A stretch of DNA of 64,000 bases from assembly GCF_901709675.1 (NCBI RefSeq), contig NC_051100.1, positions 13,560,286 through 13,624,285 of the forward strand, written 5' to 3'. Under the pieces are notes generated by a model. It was not told the origin of the DNA. It made no database searches and saw only the letters and a list, made by a program, of their open reading frames with translations. A program made the position numbers and the translations under genes. Below are positions 1 through 11,230 of this stretch, one piece after another (positions within the stretch are counted from its first letter, which is position 1; each line of letters begins with the position of its first letter). The stretch comes from Syngnathus acus (Eukaryota; Chordata; Actinopteri; Syngnathiformes; Syngnathidae).

Positions 1-849
1 CTACCCACAGTCAAATTTGGTGGTGGTTCCGTCATGCTGTGGGGCTGTGAGGCCAGTGCAGGTACTGGCAATCTTGTTAAAGTTGAAGGTCTCATGGATT
101 CAGCAGATTCCTGCAAACAATGTTCAAGAATCAGTGATAAAGTTGAAGTTGCGCAGGGGCTGGATACCTCAACAAGACAACTACCCCAAACACTGCTCAA
201 ATTCTACTAAGGCGTTCATCCAGAGCAGGGGTGGGCAATTCCGGTCCTGCATGTTTTATAGGTCTCCCTGCTGCAACACACCTGATTCAAATGATCAGGA
301 TTGTTATCCAGCTTCTGCAGACCTTGCTAATTATCTGACCATTTGAATCAGGTGTGTTGCAACAGGGTGACATAGAAAACATGCAGAACACCGGCCCTCG
401 AGGACCGGAATTGCCCACCCCTGATCCAGAGGAACAAGTACAACGTTCTGGGGTGGCCATCTCAGTCCCCAGACCTGAATATTATGAAAATCTGTGGTGT
501 GATTTAAAGCGGGCTCTCCATGCTCGGAAACCATCAAACCTGACTGAACTGGAGATGTTTTGTCAAGAAGAATGGTCAAAAATACCTTCAACCAGAATTC
601 AGACTCTCATTGGAAGCTATAGGAAGTGTTTAGAGGCTGTTATTTCTGCAAAAGGAGGATCTACTAAATATTGATGTCATTTTTTGTTGGCATGCCCAAA
701 TCTATGCACCTGATTGCACACTTTCTCAAAATCCTATAAACTTCATTTCACTTCTCAAATATCACTGTGTTTGTCTATATTTAACTGAAATTTCTAAAGA
801 AAATTCTTGAAAATTATCAGGGGTGCCCAAACCTTTGCATATGATTGTA
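1..849 (+). mobile_element. Tc1-like transposon, 3' part, decayed
   Basis: The window opens inside a Tc1/mariner transposase: the frame from base 10 reads KFGGGSVMLWG, a conserved segment between the two catalytic aspartates. The frame then shifts near 150 (WIPQQDNYPKH) and, after a hAT MITE at 226-423, ends with YYENLW carrying the third catalytic residue and a terminal GGSTKY before the stop at 672-674. The right terminal repeat ends near 849 (GGGGTGCCCAAACCTTTGCA). Frame shifts and the insertion make it inactive; the 5' half lies outside the window. Confidence 0.85.
226..423. mobile_element. Short hAT-type MITE inserted in the Tc1 element
   Basis: 198-bp palindromic element with ends CAGGGGTGGGCAATTCCGGT and the inverse, flanked by the 8-bp duplication ATCCAGAG (218-225 and 424-431). 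It codes for nothing. Diverged pieces of the same family may be present near 13495-13600 and 30880-30935. Confidence 0.9.
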
Positions 850-1814
850 AATGGTGTGGACGCTTTCAGTCCAAAGCTCCTCTTCTTAGCGCTTTGCACC
901 CTAACCCTAACCCTTCACGTGCAAAACCTCGCCCAAAAATGCAAACCCTCACATGTGCAAACAAGCGGACTGTGGAGCAGCTTTGCCTGCGAATGCAACA
1001 CAAACGCACAAAGCAACAGCGACCAAAAAGAATGTTTAAATGGTGTCGCTCATCATTTACTCATCTCATATCGCCAGAGCAGCGAGGTGTGAGGAGCTCG
1101 AACTCAACAATCAGCGCTCCTCCGTCTCATTTCACGGAAACGTCTCCTTTAGATGACGTCGCGCCATTGAAAACAATGAAACAATCAACTGCAAGGCATC
1201 GGCGGCCTTGGGCCGAACACAAGGGCTGTCGAAATAGTGTCGTCAGTGCATGTGTGTGCTCGCGTGTGCATGTGTGTGCATGTGTCAATCTCCATAGCAG
1301 CCTGTCAGCTCAGGTATTTCCAAAGGGGAGGGTTGGGCGGGGGGCCTCCTGACCGATCCCAGTCTGGGGTCTTTCCTGTGGAGGCGGGGCTGGAGAGGAA
1401 GTGCGAGCCGTTGCCCCAGGGGTCTCCGAGATGGCACGGTGGGGAGGTGGGCGGCGGCTTCTAAATAAAGCACCAATGGTCTAAGTCCGCTCCGAGGAAA
1501 TCCGCTTGTCGTGACTGAGTCAACGACTGCAACACAGAGAATTAGCTGTTAGCGTGTTTGCCTGGCAATGAAAAGTTTCTGCGCTGGATGCTCAGCTCTC
1601 ACATTACAAAAACATGCCAGCGTGCTCGCTTCAATCAAACAAACCCTAACCCCAACCCTAACAAATTGGAAACACATTGATGAAATGGGGTCGAAATACA
1701 AAAAGTCCTGCCTCGCTACAAAAACAGATATGCTCAAACCTCATTGAATAAAGTGCATAAGCAGACAAGTATATTCACATATTAAATCAATAAAAGAAAC
1801 ATTTAAAGAATATA
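850..1814. other. Gene-free stretch
   Basis: No coding exon or element end was recognised. It holds a short telomere-like CCCTAACCCTAACCC at about 899-914, a GT-rich run near 1248-1285 and AT-rich sequence after 1740. Confidence 0.5.
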
Positions 1815-2188
1815 TTTATACCTACACACCAAATCAATAAAGAAGACATAACTAGACATTTTTGATAGGTGGTAATGACAAAGGTTTTAATAACTTTATG
1901 ATCTGATATGTATTTCTGTGCACTTTGAAATAACAAATGTTTTTTGGTATATTGCCTGAATAGCTTAATGACCCTTAAGTAACTGTTGAATGCATTCCTG
2001 ATGATTTTCTAAATCACGGACACTGCCAAAGTCGTCTAAAAATGTTCAGTACTTGATTATATTTTAGGTTTTGATTAATGCTAGACACCAGTTTTGGATG
2101 ACTACTGAACGTGCTGGACAGAGGGAAATGTTTTGCCTAACAATGAAAAGATATGTGTCAAAAGATAGTGTCAGAAGAACAAACAAAC

Positions 2189-2286
2189 ATCCATCCATCC
2201 ATCCATTTTCTGTACCACTTTATCCCCACGGGGGTCGCGGGCTTTGCCGGAGCCTATCCCAGCTGTCATCGGGCAGTGGGCGGGGG
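2189..2286 (-). mobile_element. SINE/LINE tail fragment with (CATC)n end
   Basis: A 98-bp insertion starting with CATCCATCCATCC and containing CTTTATCCCCACGGGGGTCG, the reverse of the 3' tail of a SINE seen more fully at 55600-55945. Flanked by ACAAACAAAC on both sides (2179-2188, 2287-2296). Copy B at about 58518 lacks it, giving the empty site. Confidence 0.8.
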
Positions 2287-3451
2287 ACAAACAAACACAT
2301 GCATGGTCAGTGGTGAGTAAGAACTTTGCATAGGAACATTAACAAATTGATGATGTCACAGCCAAAAGTTCACATAATTCCATACAAAATGACAAAATTG
2401 AAAGAATGATGAATGGGCGGTGTGCGACAGTGGGCGAAGTGGATGTATGTGCAAGAATGGTTTAGACTCTAAGGGGTGTCAAACTCATTTTGGTCTGGGG
2501 GCCGCATACAACTTAATCGGATCTCAAGGGGGCCAGACCAGTCAACTCATTCCAAAATTACATAGAACTAACAATAAGTCCACTTTTTTTCTTTGTATTA
2601 GGGCAAAAACGAAGATGTAAATTATAAAAATCTTTATATGAAATGAATTGTCCCTTTTACTAAATATATTATGAACAACCTAAGAGTTTTTAAGAAAAGT
2701 ATGTGCAATTTCAACAACACTTTTACTCACTTTAACATTTATTCAAGTGCAAAACTCACATAACATATATGGCATGCATAATAAATAATAAATAATAATA
2801 TTATAATACATTTGTTTTATTAATGTTCATTACTGAGAAGACCTGCTCACAAAGGTAGGTAGTCCCAAACATGGCCAACATTTTTGCAGCCAGTGCTGTC
2901 AATTTAGGATAGCCTGGTAGGAGATACTTGTAAAATGTGTCCAAGCCCACAGAAGCAAATTTGTCCTTCAATTCTACATCACACTGCAAATCAATGATTT
3001 CAAGTTGCATTTCAACGGGCACATCAGGAGCTCTGACTGTGAATGGTGAGCGAAAAACTGCAAATTCTGTCTCAAGTTCGCTAAAGACCTGAAATCGCTT
3101 CTCAAACTCCCTCACCAACCCTGAAATCTTTTATGCGCTGGATAGATTTCTTGTGCGCTGAGAACGTGCGGGCAGTGCGCGATTGCGCACGCGCGCAGCT
3201 TAGAGGGAACATTGCAACACCTGCCTTTTTCCCGATCATTGACGGCGCACCATCAGTAGCCAGGCTTACGGCGCGGGACCAGTCCGCCCCGAATCTGTCC
3301 AGCGCTCCAACAACGGAGCGGAAAATGTCATCAGCTGTTGTGGTGTCGGTCATAGGCACCAACTCGAGAAACTCTTCTGTGACAGTCAAAGTCTCGTCAA
3401 CTCCACGAATGAATATGGCCAGTTGAGCGACGTCCGTAATATCAGTACTCT

Positions 3452-3680
3452 TGTAGTGGGTTGACATAATTCACCCGGAACCTAAGTTCACGTTACATAG
3501 TTCCGGTGGGACAGTTTACACGTGTGGGAATTTCCTGTTTAGTTTAGTGTGTGTTAGGATCTCAAAGGGAAAAGAGTCTGCCCGTTGTTGAATGAGAATA
3601 ATTATAAATGTCATTAAAACAACTGCCGTTGGCACCGTCGTTTGTCACTCCGCCTCCGACTCCAGTCCTTGCACACCACA
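3452..3680 (+). repeat. 5' LTR of the gypsy element (229 bp)
   Basis: Starts TGTAGTGGGTTGAC and ends CACACCACA. It is almost identical by eye to 7624-7772 plus 9133-9214, which suggests a fairly recent insertion. It supplies the empty target GAATAATTAT for the MITE that split the other LTR. Confidence 0.92.
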
Positions 3681-3681
3681 C

Positions 3682-3696
3682 TGGTGACCCCGACGT
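3682..3696 (+). other. Primer-binding site complementary to tRNA-Trp
   Basis: TGGTGACCCCGACGT one base after the 5' LTR is complementary to the last 15 bases of eukaryotic tRNA-Trp including CCA. The match is from recall of the tRNA sequence. Confidence 0.75.
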
Positions 3697-3745
3697 CAGT
3701 CCCGCTGAAGATTCCGGGACTGAACGGAATAACGAGCGAAACGGC

Positions 3746-4474
3746 ATGGCGCATTCCGCCGTCCTCAGACTGCCTGAGTTTTGGGAGACGTCTGCGGCAA
3801 CGTGGTTCGCACAGGCGTAGGCTCAGTTCGCCCTCCGGGGAATTACGGATGACGCCACACGCTACTACCACGTCGTCTCAGCACTCGGAAGCTCCACCGC
3901 AGCCAGAGCCGTAAGTTTCATCACTTCCCCTCCTGCCCAGGATAAATATGCAGGGCTCAAGGCTTATCTCCTCAGGATTTTTGAACTGTCACGATCCGAA
4001 CGAGCCCGGCGCCTGCTTGCTATTCAAGGCATAGGGGACAGCAAACCCTCTGAACACATGGAGATGATGTTGAATCTGCTGGGTGGGGAAGAGCCGAATT
4101 TTCTTTTCATTGAACTGTTTCTGCGACATATGCCGCCGCACGTACAAACGGCCCTCGCAAATACGACTATTACGGAGCCGCGTGCTCTGGCGGAGGAAGC
4201 GGACCGTTTCTACTTGGCCACCCAGCGTTTCGCCCCTGATGTGCTGGCCCCAACACGCAGCTACACGTCCCCAAGCGCTGGCATTTCCCTTGGCAGAGGA
4301 CACGCTGCAACCGACGGCCGCGCCAGCAAGGTTTGTGCTACTTCCATGCACGTTTTGGCGCCAAGGCTAAAAGGTGCTGCTCCCCTTGCAACTTCAACAC
4401 GACGGGAAACGCCAAAGCCTGCGCTCAGTAGTGGCCGTGAGCGCAGGCAAAAAGAACCGGCTGCTGTTCATTGA
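3746..4474 (+). pseudogene. gag of the gypsy element, broken
   Basis: The frame opens with MAHSAVLRLPEFW (capsid-like start), meets an in-frame TAG at 3818-3820, and goes on with ITDDATRYYHVV, LRHMPPHVQ and EEADRFYLA. Near 4310 the cysteine-histidine motif [18 protein letters not shown] is in another frame, so a frameshift lies before it. The open frame itself ends at 4474. The product would form the particle core. Confidence 0.8.
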
Positions 4475-7400
4475 GGACTCCCTCTCGGGTCGCAGATTCC
4501 TCTGTGACACCGGTGCCCAGAGGAGCGTCCTGCCGGCTACAGTGGACGACGCCGCTGGAGGGTTGCACGGCCCGCCCTTAACATCCGCCAACGACACCCC
4601 CATCAGGACGTATGGCACGAAGACTGTGGACAAATGTTTCGGGGGTCAGCGTTTCACATGGGACTTTGTCACTGCCGACATCTCCTTCCCCCTGCTCGGC
4701 GCAGATTTTTTGTGCGCCCACGGACTGCTCGTGGATGTTAAGAATGGCCGCCTGGTGGACGCGTTAACCTTCTCCTCCTTCGCATGTGTCTGCGATGAGG
4801 GGAAGTATGTGTGTCTCTCCAGTTCGCTCTTCGAGGGCGACATGTACCAGAAACTCCTCGGAGAGTTCCCCAGCCTTACACGGCCCACCTTTGCCGCCAC
4901 CACAGCTAAACATGGGGTCGAGCACCACATCGAGACCAAAGGCCCCCCCATCTACGCTAGGGCCCGACGGCTCAACCCGGAGAGACTGACAATTGCTCGG
5001 GCCGAGTTCGCCAACATGGAACGCCTTGGCATTATTCGCCGCTCTGACAGCCCGTGGGCCTCCCCACTCCACATGGTGCCTAAGCCAGACGGTGGTTGGC
5101 GCCCGTGTGGCGACTACCGCCGCCTCAATGATGCCACCACGCCCGACCGCTACCCGGTCCCCCATGTTCAGGACTTTTCGGTACATCTAGCAGGGAAGCA
5201 CCTGTTCTCCAAAGTGGACCTGGTGCGGGGTTATCACCAAGTCCCAGTGCACCCTGCCGACATCCCTAAAACAGCAGTGGTGACTCCTTTCGGGCTTTTC
5301 GAGTTTCTTAGGATGCCCTTCGGCCTGAAAAACGCGGCCCAGTCCTTCCAGCGGTTGATGGACTCTGCGCTTAGGGACATGCCTTTCATCTTCGTCTACT
5401 TGGACGATGTCCTCGTCGCCAGCTCCTCGGAGGAGGAGCATGCGGCGCACCTGCGGGCCCTTTTCACAAGGCTCGACCAGCATGGCCTGATCATTAACCC
5501 GGCGAAGTGCGTTTTCGGAGTGCCGTCGATCCAGTTTCTTGGGCATCTCATCAGCAGTAATGGGGCCACCCCCCTCCCGTCAAAGGTGGAAGCAGTCTCC
5601 GCTTTTCCCCGCCCACATTCGGCCCGGGGGCTCCGGGAGTTCCTTGGGATGGTTACATTCTACCACCGATTCATACGCCGGGCGGCTCACATCATGCACC
5701 CACTGTATGAGGCCCTTAAGGGTAGGACCCCCAACCAGGATATCGACTGGACCCCCGAGAGGGTCAAGGCTTTCGAGGATACTAAGGCTGCGCTGTGCCA
5801 GGCCACCATGTTGGTCCACCCGTCGCCTGGAGCCCCGGTCGCCCTCACAACCGACGCATCTGACTACGCAGTTGGTGCTGTATTTGAGCAGTGGGTTGGT
5901 GGCGCCTGGCAACCGCTCGCCTTTTTCAGCCGCCAGCTGGTCCCTAGGGAGCGCAAATACAGCACATTCGACAGGGAGCTACTCGGCGTCTGGTTGGCGA
6001 TCCGCCATTTCCGCTCCATCCTGGAATGCCGTGAGTTTACGGTTTTCGTCGATCACAAACCCCTCACGTTCTCTATGTCCAAGGTGGCTGAGCCGTGGTC
6101 CGCCCGCCAGCAGCGTCAGCTGTCTTTTATCTCCGAGTACACCACAGATATCCGACACATCGCCGGCAAGTCCAACGTGGTCGCCGATTGCCTCTCTAGA
6201 GCGGTCATCCACACGTTCAGCTGGGTCTCGACTACTCAAGTATGAGTGCTGACCAAGCCTCAGATCCTGGGATCCAGTCGCTCAAAGACTCGGACACTGG
6301 GCTGCGTCTGGAGGAGGTCGCGGTTGGCGACTCAGGAGTCAGGCTGTGGTGCGACCTCTCCACCGGCCAACCTAGACCACTTGTCCCTGCCGGCTGGCAG
6401 CGGGCTGTCTTTGAGGCGATACACGGCCTGTCCCATCCTGGCAGAAAGGCGTCCGTGAGGCTGGTGGCTCAGAAGTTCGTCTGGAAAGGGCTGAAGAGAG
6501 ACGTGCGGGCCTGGGTCGACTCGTGTGGCTTGTCAGCGTGCGAAGGTGCACCGCCATACCAAGGCCCCGTTGGAGCCGTTTACTGTCCCCAAGAGGAGGT
6601 TCGACCACGTCAACATCGACCTTGTGGGCCCGCTCTCCCCTTCCCATGGTTTCACCTACCTCCTCACCATGGTGGACAGGACGACCCGTTGGCCTGAGGC
6701 CGTCCCCCTCTCCTCAACCTCAGCTGCCGACGTGGCCCGGGCGTTTATCGGCACATGGGTCGCACGCTTTGGAACACCTTCAGACCTCTCCTCGGACCGG
6801 GGTGCACAGTTTACTTCCGAGATTTGGAATGTGGTTGCTAGAGACTTAGGGGTCAAGCTGCACCGCACCACCGCATATCACCCCCAGGCTAACGGGCTGT
6901 GCGAGCGGTTCCACCGCTCCATGAAGGCTGCTCTACGCGCCAGTCTGGTGGATGGCAACTGGGTGGACAGACTTCCCTGGGTCATGCTGGGCCTCAGGAC
7001 GGCCCCTAAGGAGGACCTGCAGTCCTCGTCTGCTGAGCTCGTCTACGGCCAGGTACTACGGGTTCCTGGGGACTTCATTCCGGACGCCACGACGCCTTGG
7101 TCGGCGGCCAGGCAGCGGTCCTCCCTGCTGGAAGTTGCCAGGACGTTCGCACCTGTCCCCACATCACAGCACTGCACCCCTGTTTCCCGGGTGCCCACCA
7201 ACCTGCGCTCGGCGGGTTTTGTGTTCGTCCGCCACGACGCCCACCGCGGACCGTTGCGTCCGCCTTACGACGGGCCTTTTAAGGTCTTGCAGCACGGGGG
7301 TAAGAGCATGGTCGTGGACATCGGCGGTAGGCCTGAGACTATCTCGGTTGATAGGATTAAGCCTGCCCACGTGGATGTTTCCCGGATATTAGAATTGGCG

Positions 7401-7607
7401 CAGGCCCCACGCCGCGGACGCCCCCCAGCGCCTCGCCCCTTCAACCTGACCGAGCTCCCGCCTGCCCGACCGACAACACGACCGCCCAGCCCAGCGGTCT
7501 TTCTGGCGGCGCCCCCTACCCCTGACCCCCTGCCAGCCCCTGCCACCTACACCCGCTGTGGTCGGGCTGTCGTCCCTTTCCGGCGTGGCGATTTTGACTA
7601 TGGGTGA
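4374..7607 (+). pseudogene. pol of the gypsy element (protease, RT, RNase H, integrase), frameshifted
   Basis: 4374-6245 holds an aspartic protease ([12 protein letters not shown]), reverse transcriptase (the RT active site YLDD near 5399-5410) and RNase H ([17 protein letters not shown]). The integrase zinc finger is in another frame, 6242-6530 (HGLSHPG ... C, C), and the integrase core is back in the first frame at 6525-7607 with NIDLVGP, SSDRGAQFTS and NGLCERFHRSMK carrying the DDE residues. Two shifts, near 6215 and 6525, break the polyprotein. Order PR-RT-RH-IN is that of Ty3/gypsy. No chromodomain was recognised. Confidence 0.92.
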
Positions 7608-7772
7608 ATTCTGGGGGGGCTTGTGTAGTGGGTTGACATAATTCACCCGGAACCTAAGTTCACGTTACATAGTTCCGGTGGGACAGTTTACACGTGTGGG
7701 AATTTCCTGTTTAGTTTAGTGTGTGTTAGGATCTCAAAGGGAAAAGAGTCTGCCCGTTGTTGAATGAGAATA

Positions 7773-9132
7773 CCGTATTTTCCGCCCTAAAAGGCGCACC
7801 TAAAAACCTAAAATTTTCTCAAAAGCCGACAGTGCGCCTTATAGGCCAGTGCGCCTTATATATGGATCAACTGATGAATTTGTTGATCCATACTGGTTGT
7901 ACACAGTGCTCTGCCAAAATGTTTCAGTACGTTTTAGTACGACTAGTAAATTACAAGGTCGCATCGCTTCCCAGCATTACGGCAACTGTAGTCAGGGGGC
8001 GTCACCGAATAGCTGTTGTACCCGCGAGGCTATTTCATGTCAAAATAGGCTGCTCTGTTAATGTTTCGAGTAAATCTACTGATCGATATGGAAGGGAAAC
8101 ATAGGTAAGTAGTACCAATGCGTTAGATCGAACTTTAGTCAGTTCCGATCATTTTATAGGAGATCGTTTGAGAAACGCGATTGTTTACACTTTGCTGAGG
8201 CTCATGGGAGATTGAGAGCTGAGGCTCGTGAGACTTTGCGGATGGCTAATGCTATTGCGATAGCTGCTATACGTACCAGGCTATTTCATGTCAAAATAGG
8301 CTGCTCTGTTAATGTTTCGAGTAAATCTACGGATCGATATGGAAGGGAAACATAGGTAAGTAGTACCAATGCGTTAGATCGAACTTTAGTCAGTTCCGAT
8401 CATTTTATAGGAGATCGTTTGAGAAACGCGATTGTTTACACTTTGCTGAGGCTCATGGGAGATTGCGAACTGAGGCTCGTGAGACTTTGCGGATGGCTAA
8501 TGCTATTGCGATAGCTGCTATACGTACCAGGCTATTTCATGTCAAAATAGGCTGCTCTGTTAATGTTTCGAGTAAATCTACGGATCGATATGGAAGGGAA
8601 ACATAGGTAAGTAGTACCAATGCGTTAGATCGAACTTTAGTCAGTTCCGATCATTTTATAGGAGATCGTTTGAGAAACGCGATTGTTTACACTTTGCTGA
8701 GGCTCATGGGAGATTGCGAGCTGAGGCTCGTGAGACTTTGCGGATGGCTAATGCTATTGCGATAGCTGCTATACGTACCAGGCTATTTCATGTCAAAATA
8801 GGCTGCTCTGTTAATGTTTCGAGTAAATCTACGGATCGATATGGAAGGGAAACATAGGTAAGTAGTACCAATGCGTTAGATCGAACTTTAGTCAGTTCTG
8901 ATCATTTTATAGGAGATCGTTTGAGAAACGCGATTGTTTACAGAGGGCTCGTTGGTTATTGGCTAGTGGATGCATACCGCAACCCTAGTCAACCTCAGTT
9001 TGATGCAGTATAGCTTCTATTTTATGCGCCTTATAATCCGGTGCGCCTTATATATGGACAAAGTTTTAAAATGGGCCGTTCATTGAAGGTGCGCCTTATA
9101 ACCCGGTGCGCCTTTTAGGGCGGAAAATACGG
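7773..9132. mobile_element. TA-target MITE with CCGTATTTTCC ends
   Basis: 1360 bp with terminal inverted repeats starting CCGTATTTTCCGCCCTAAAA, TA on both sides (7771-7772, 9133-9134), and several GCGCCTTATA motifs just inside both ends. The exact boundaries follow from comparison with the 5' LTR. The interior is a 251-bp tandem array; there is no transposase. Confidence 0.92.
8028..8942. repeat. 251-bp tandem repeat, about 3.6 copies
   Basis: The marker CTATTTCATGTCAAAATAGG starts at 8030, 8281, 8532 and 8783, exactly 251 bases apart. Copies differ at only a few positions and the last is cut short. The array lies inside the MITE. Confidence 0.95.
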
Positions 9133-9959
9133 TAATTATAAATGTCATTAAAACAACTGCCGTTGGCACCGTCGTTTGTCACTCCGCCTCCGACTCCAGT
9201 CCTTGCACACCACACTCTCATCAATTGCAATGGAAAATGCCAGAAATGACTCCCCTTTGCGTTTCAGTTGGCTGTCCAAGTCTGCCGATAGTTCCGAAAT
9301 CCTGTCTGCCACGATATTTCTCGTCAAGCTAATATTGGCAAAAGCTTGTCGCTTCTCAGGACACAATTTCGGCAGTCTTCAGCATACAGTTTTTGACGAA
9401 CTCCCCGTCACAGTATGGCTTTGACGCTAATGCTATTTGGCTAGCAAATACGTAGCTGGCTTTCACCGCAGCATTACTGACCTCTCGGCTCCGGGTGAAA
9501 ACAGATTGCTGTTTCCTCAGACCCACCAGCATTTCATTTACCTTCTGTTTTCTCAGTTCTCCGTGCAAGCTGTTGTATTTTTCTCCATGCTGAGTTTCAT
9601 AGTGGCGCCGAATGTTGTATTCTTTAAGCACCGAAACTTGCTGCATGTACACCAGGCACACGGGTTTCCCATTCACCTCCGTGAACATATAGGAAGAGGT
9701 CACATTTTCTTGAAAAATCCGACACTCTGTGTCCACTTTTCTCTTTTTTGACAAAGACATTTCACTGAAGAGGGTGCCAGGGTCAACAGAAAAAACGGGT
9801 AAAGCGATAGAACTGACTAAAACACAGCGCCCCTAGCAGACAATATAGGAACTTCTTCTTTGATAATGCAGATTTATCCCGCGGGCCAGACTGAACCCAC
9901 TGGCGGGCCAGTTCCGGCCCGCGGGCCGTACGTTTGACTGCTCCCTCTAAACTTTAGAG

Positions 9960-10627
9960 CAGGGGTGTCCAAACTACGGCCCGCGGGCCAACTGCGGCCC
10001 GCGGTCCAGTTTTTATTGGCCCGCAGCAAAGAAGAAGTACTGGGCAGGCTAACGAGTTAGCCGAAAGATGCTAATTCGCGATCGTGCTAACACGCGCAAA
10101 CGGACCTCTAAAGGAAATTAAACGAACATTTGGAGCAATACTACATTGTCCTAAAGGTTAGACACAGGTTGATGTTATGGACCTGTAGACCTGACACAAA
10201 CTATTATTTCCTGAAAGATAATGTAAATGACAAGAGCAAAATTCACTAGTTTTAAGTTTTAATAATAACAGACAACTTTGCATTACTTATAACTCCCGTT
10301 TAAAATGTTCATGAGGCAAAAGTAATTTTAAACTCATGTAAATTTAAGGTGTTTCATACAGTTTGTTCAATGTTATCTGACTCTTCAGATATGAATGAAA
10401 GGCGGAATTTGTGTTTTTAGAGTTGTTCACATCTGCCTGAGTGACTCATATTTGGTTATTTTGTCATTTGAAAAACAAAGACAATTGTGACAATGAAATT
10501 TGTTTTATAACCGTGTGTATTTGCATGACGTTTTTGTCGTTAAAAAATGTCCGAAAAAACTATTGGCCCCCGGGCCCCTTCACTTTATCAAATCTGGCCC
10601 TCCTTGCAAAACGTTTGGACACCCCTG
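9960..10627. mobile_element. hAT-type non-autonomous element
   Basis: 668 bp with ends CAGGGGTGTCCAAAC and GTTTGGACACCCCTG and the 8-bp duplication CTTTAGAG (9952-9959, 10628-10635). The subterminal GGCCCGCGGGCC is typical of this fish family. No coding sequence was recognised. Confidence 0.9.
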
Positions 10628-11230
10628 CTTTAGAGGAAGGACACTTAAAACCGGTAGAGGTGCCAGAGGAACAGCGGCAGGAGGAAAACAACCAAGAACC
10701 CGGCCAAAGGTGATCGCCAAGGCCGAAAGACGGGATGGAAAACAACAGCCCCCACACACACCGAATCGCCCATAATCAGCACCCACCCCCACAGAATCAG
10801 CTCTCACCAAACCAGCACCCACTCCCATGGAATCAAACTCTCCTGCTAACTTGCCACACCCCCTGACTCATCACCCATCAAACTTGGCCCACACTGGCAT
10901 GTGCAACTGAATATAAGCTGACCAAAGAACCTTGAACGTTGCCTTTTCTGAATGGAGACTTTCTGCTCTCGAGCATGGTCGCACGAAAGGCCCAGCGCTG
11001 TATTGTACTTTCCTGAAAACAGAGCTTTCTTAACAAGAATTGTGATTGAACTCATCCAACCTGTGTAAGTCTAAATTTTGTTTCGGTGTCTTAGCCTTTT
11101 CCTAAAACTGAAGAAATAAAATGAGCACGCAGTGAGTAAATTGGATAACACGTGATTGGCTATGGCTTTTGCCGTGAGGTGCGGATAGTGCGTTTCCCAA
11201 ATTGTGGACCAAATCCAACAACATCTTTAT

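Larger units (their letters stand above)
3452..9214 (+). mobile_element. Gypsy-type LTR retrotransposon, CsRn1-like, defective
   Basis: Order: 5' LTR 3452-3680, primer-binding site 3682-3696, gag, pol, polypurine tract (TGGGGGGGCTT near 7612), and 3' LTR 7624-9214 split by a MITE. LTRs start TG and end CA; the 4-bp duplication CTCT lies at 3448-3451 and 9215-9218. The primer site TGGTGACCCCGACGT matches the 3' end of tRNA-Trp, and a C-x2-H-x9-C-x3-C motif occurs at the end of gag. Both recall the CsRn1/Kabuki clade. No envelope gene was seen. Stop codon and frameshifts make it non-autonomous. Confidence 0.9.
7624..9214 (+). repeat. 3' LTR of the gypsy element, split by a MITE
   Basis: Same sequence as the 5' LTR, interrupted after GAATGAGAATA by the element at 7773-9132 and resuming with TAATTATAAATG at 9133. 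It ends CACACCACA at 9214, followed by the duplication CTCT. Confidence 0.92.
2801..9760 (-). pseudogene. hAT transposase, disrupted
   Basis: Read in order on the minus strand: the N-terminal part from 9760 to 9356 with a BED-like finger (VCLVYMQQ ... RRHYETQH; the second cysteine is tyrosine). A frameshift follows near 9360, then 9366 to 9215 ending SIAIDE. The gypsy insertion comes next, and the frame resumes at 3451 with STDITDVAQLAIFIRG. After GKKAGV (about 3228) there is unrelated sequence and loss of the middle. The C-terminal dimerisation segment FGTTYLCEQVFSVM then lies at 3118-2801. Removing the gypsy element and one CTCT copy makes the frame continuous across the site. Dead through frameshift, insertion and internal deletion. 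Confidence 0.85.
2472..9944 (-). mobile_element. hAT transposon (GTF2IRD2/ZMYM6-type transposase), inactive host of the gypsy element
   Basis: The left end GGGGTGTCAAACTCATTTTG and a diverged right end CGTTTGACTGCTCC are flanked by a shared CTCTAA. Between them on the minus strand lie pieces of a hAT transposase, interrupted by the gypsy element at 3452-9214. Copy B of the surrounding repeat lacks it. Confidence 0.8.
1815..11230. repeat. Unclassified repeat, copy A, split by nested insertions
   Basis: After removing the inserted elements, about 1.17 kb here aligns by eye with 57816-60668 (copy B): 1815-2188, 2297-2471, 9945-9959 and 10628-11230. Shared landmarks include TATACCTACACACCAAATC at the start and a TATA-like AATATAAGCTGA with an ACCTTGAACG stretch near the end. 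The identity is unknown. No long reading frame is conserved between the copies. Confidence 0.8.

Noticed and set aside
899-914. Telomere-like CCCTAA repeats, and AGGGTTAGGG near 22483
   Set aside because: Only two or three units each, too short for an interstitial telomere tract of note.
7773-9132. CRISPR-like repeat array
   Set aside because: The repeat unit is 251 bp without spacers and lies in a transposon of a eukaryote.
3452-9214. Endogenous retrovirus with envelope
   Set aside because: No envelope frame between integrase and the 3' LTR; gene order and ends are those of a gypsy-type retrotransposon.
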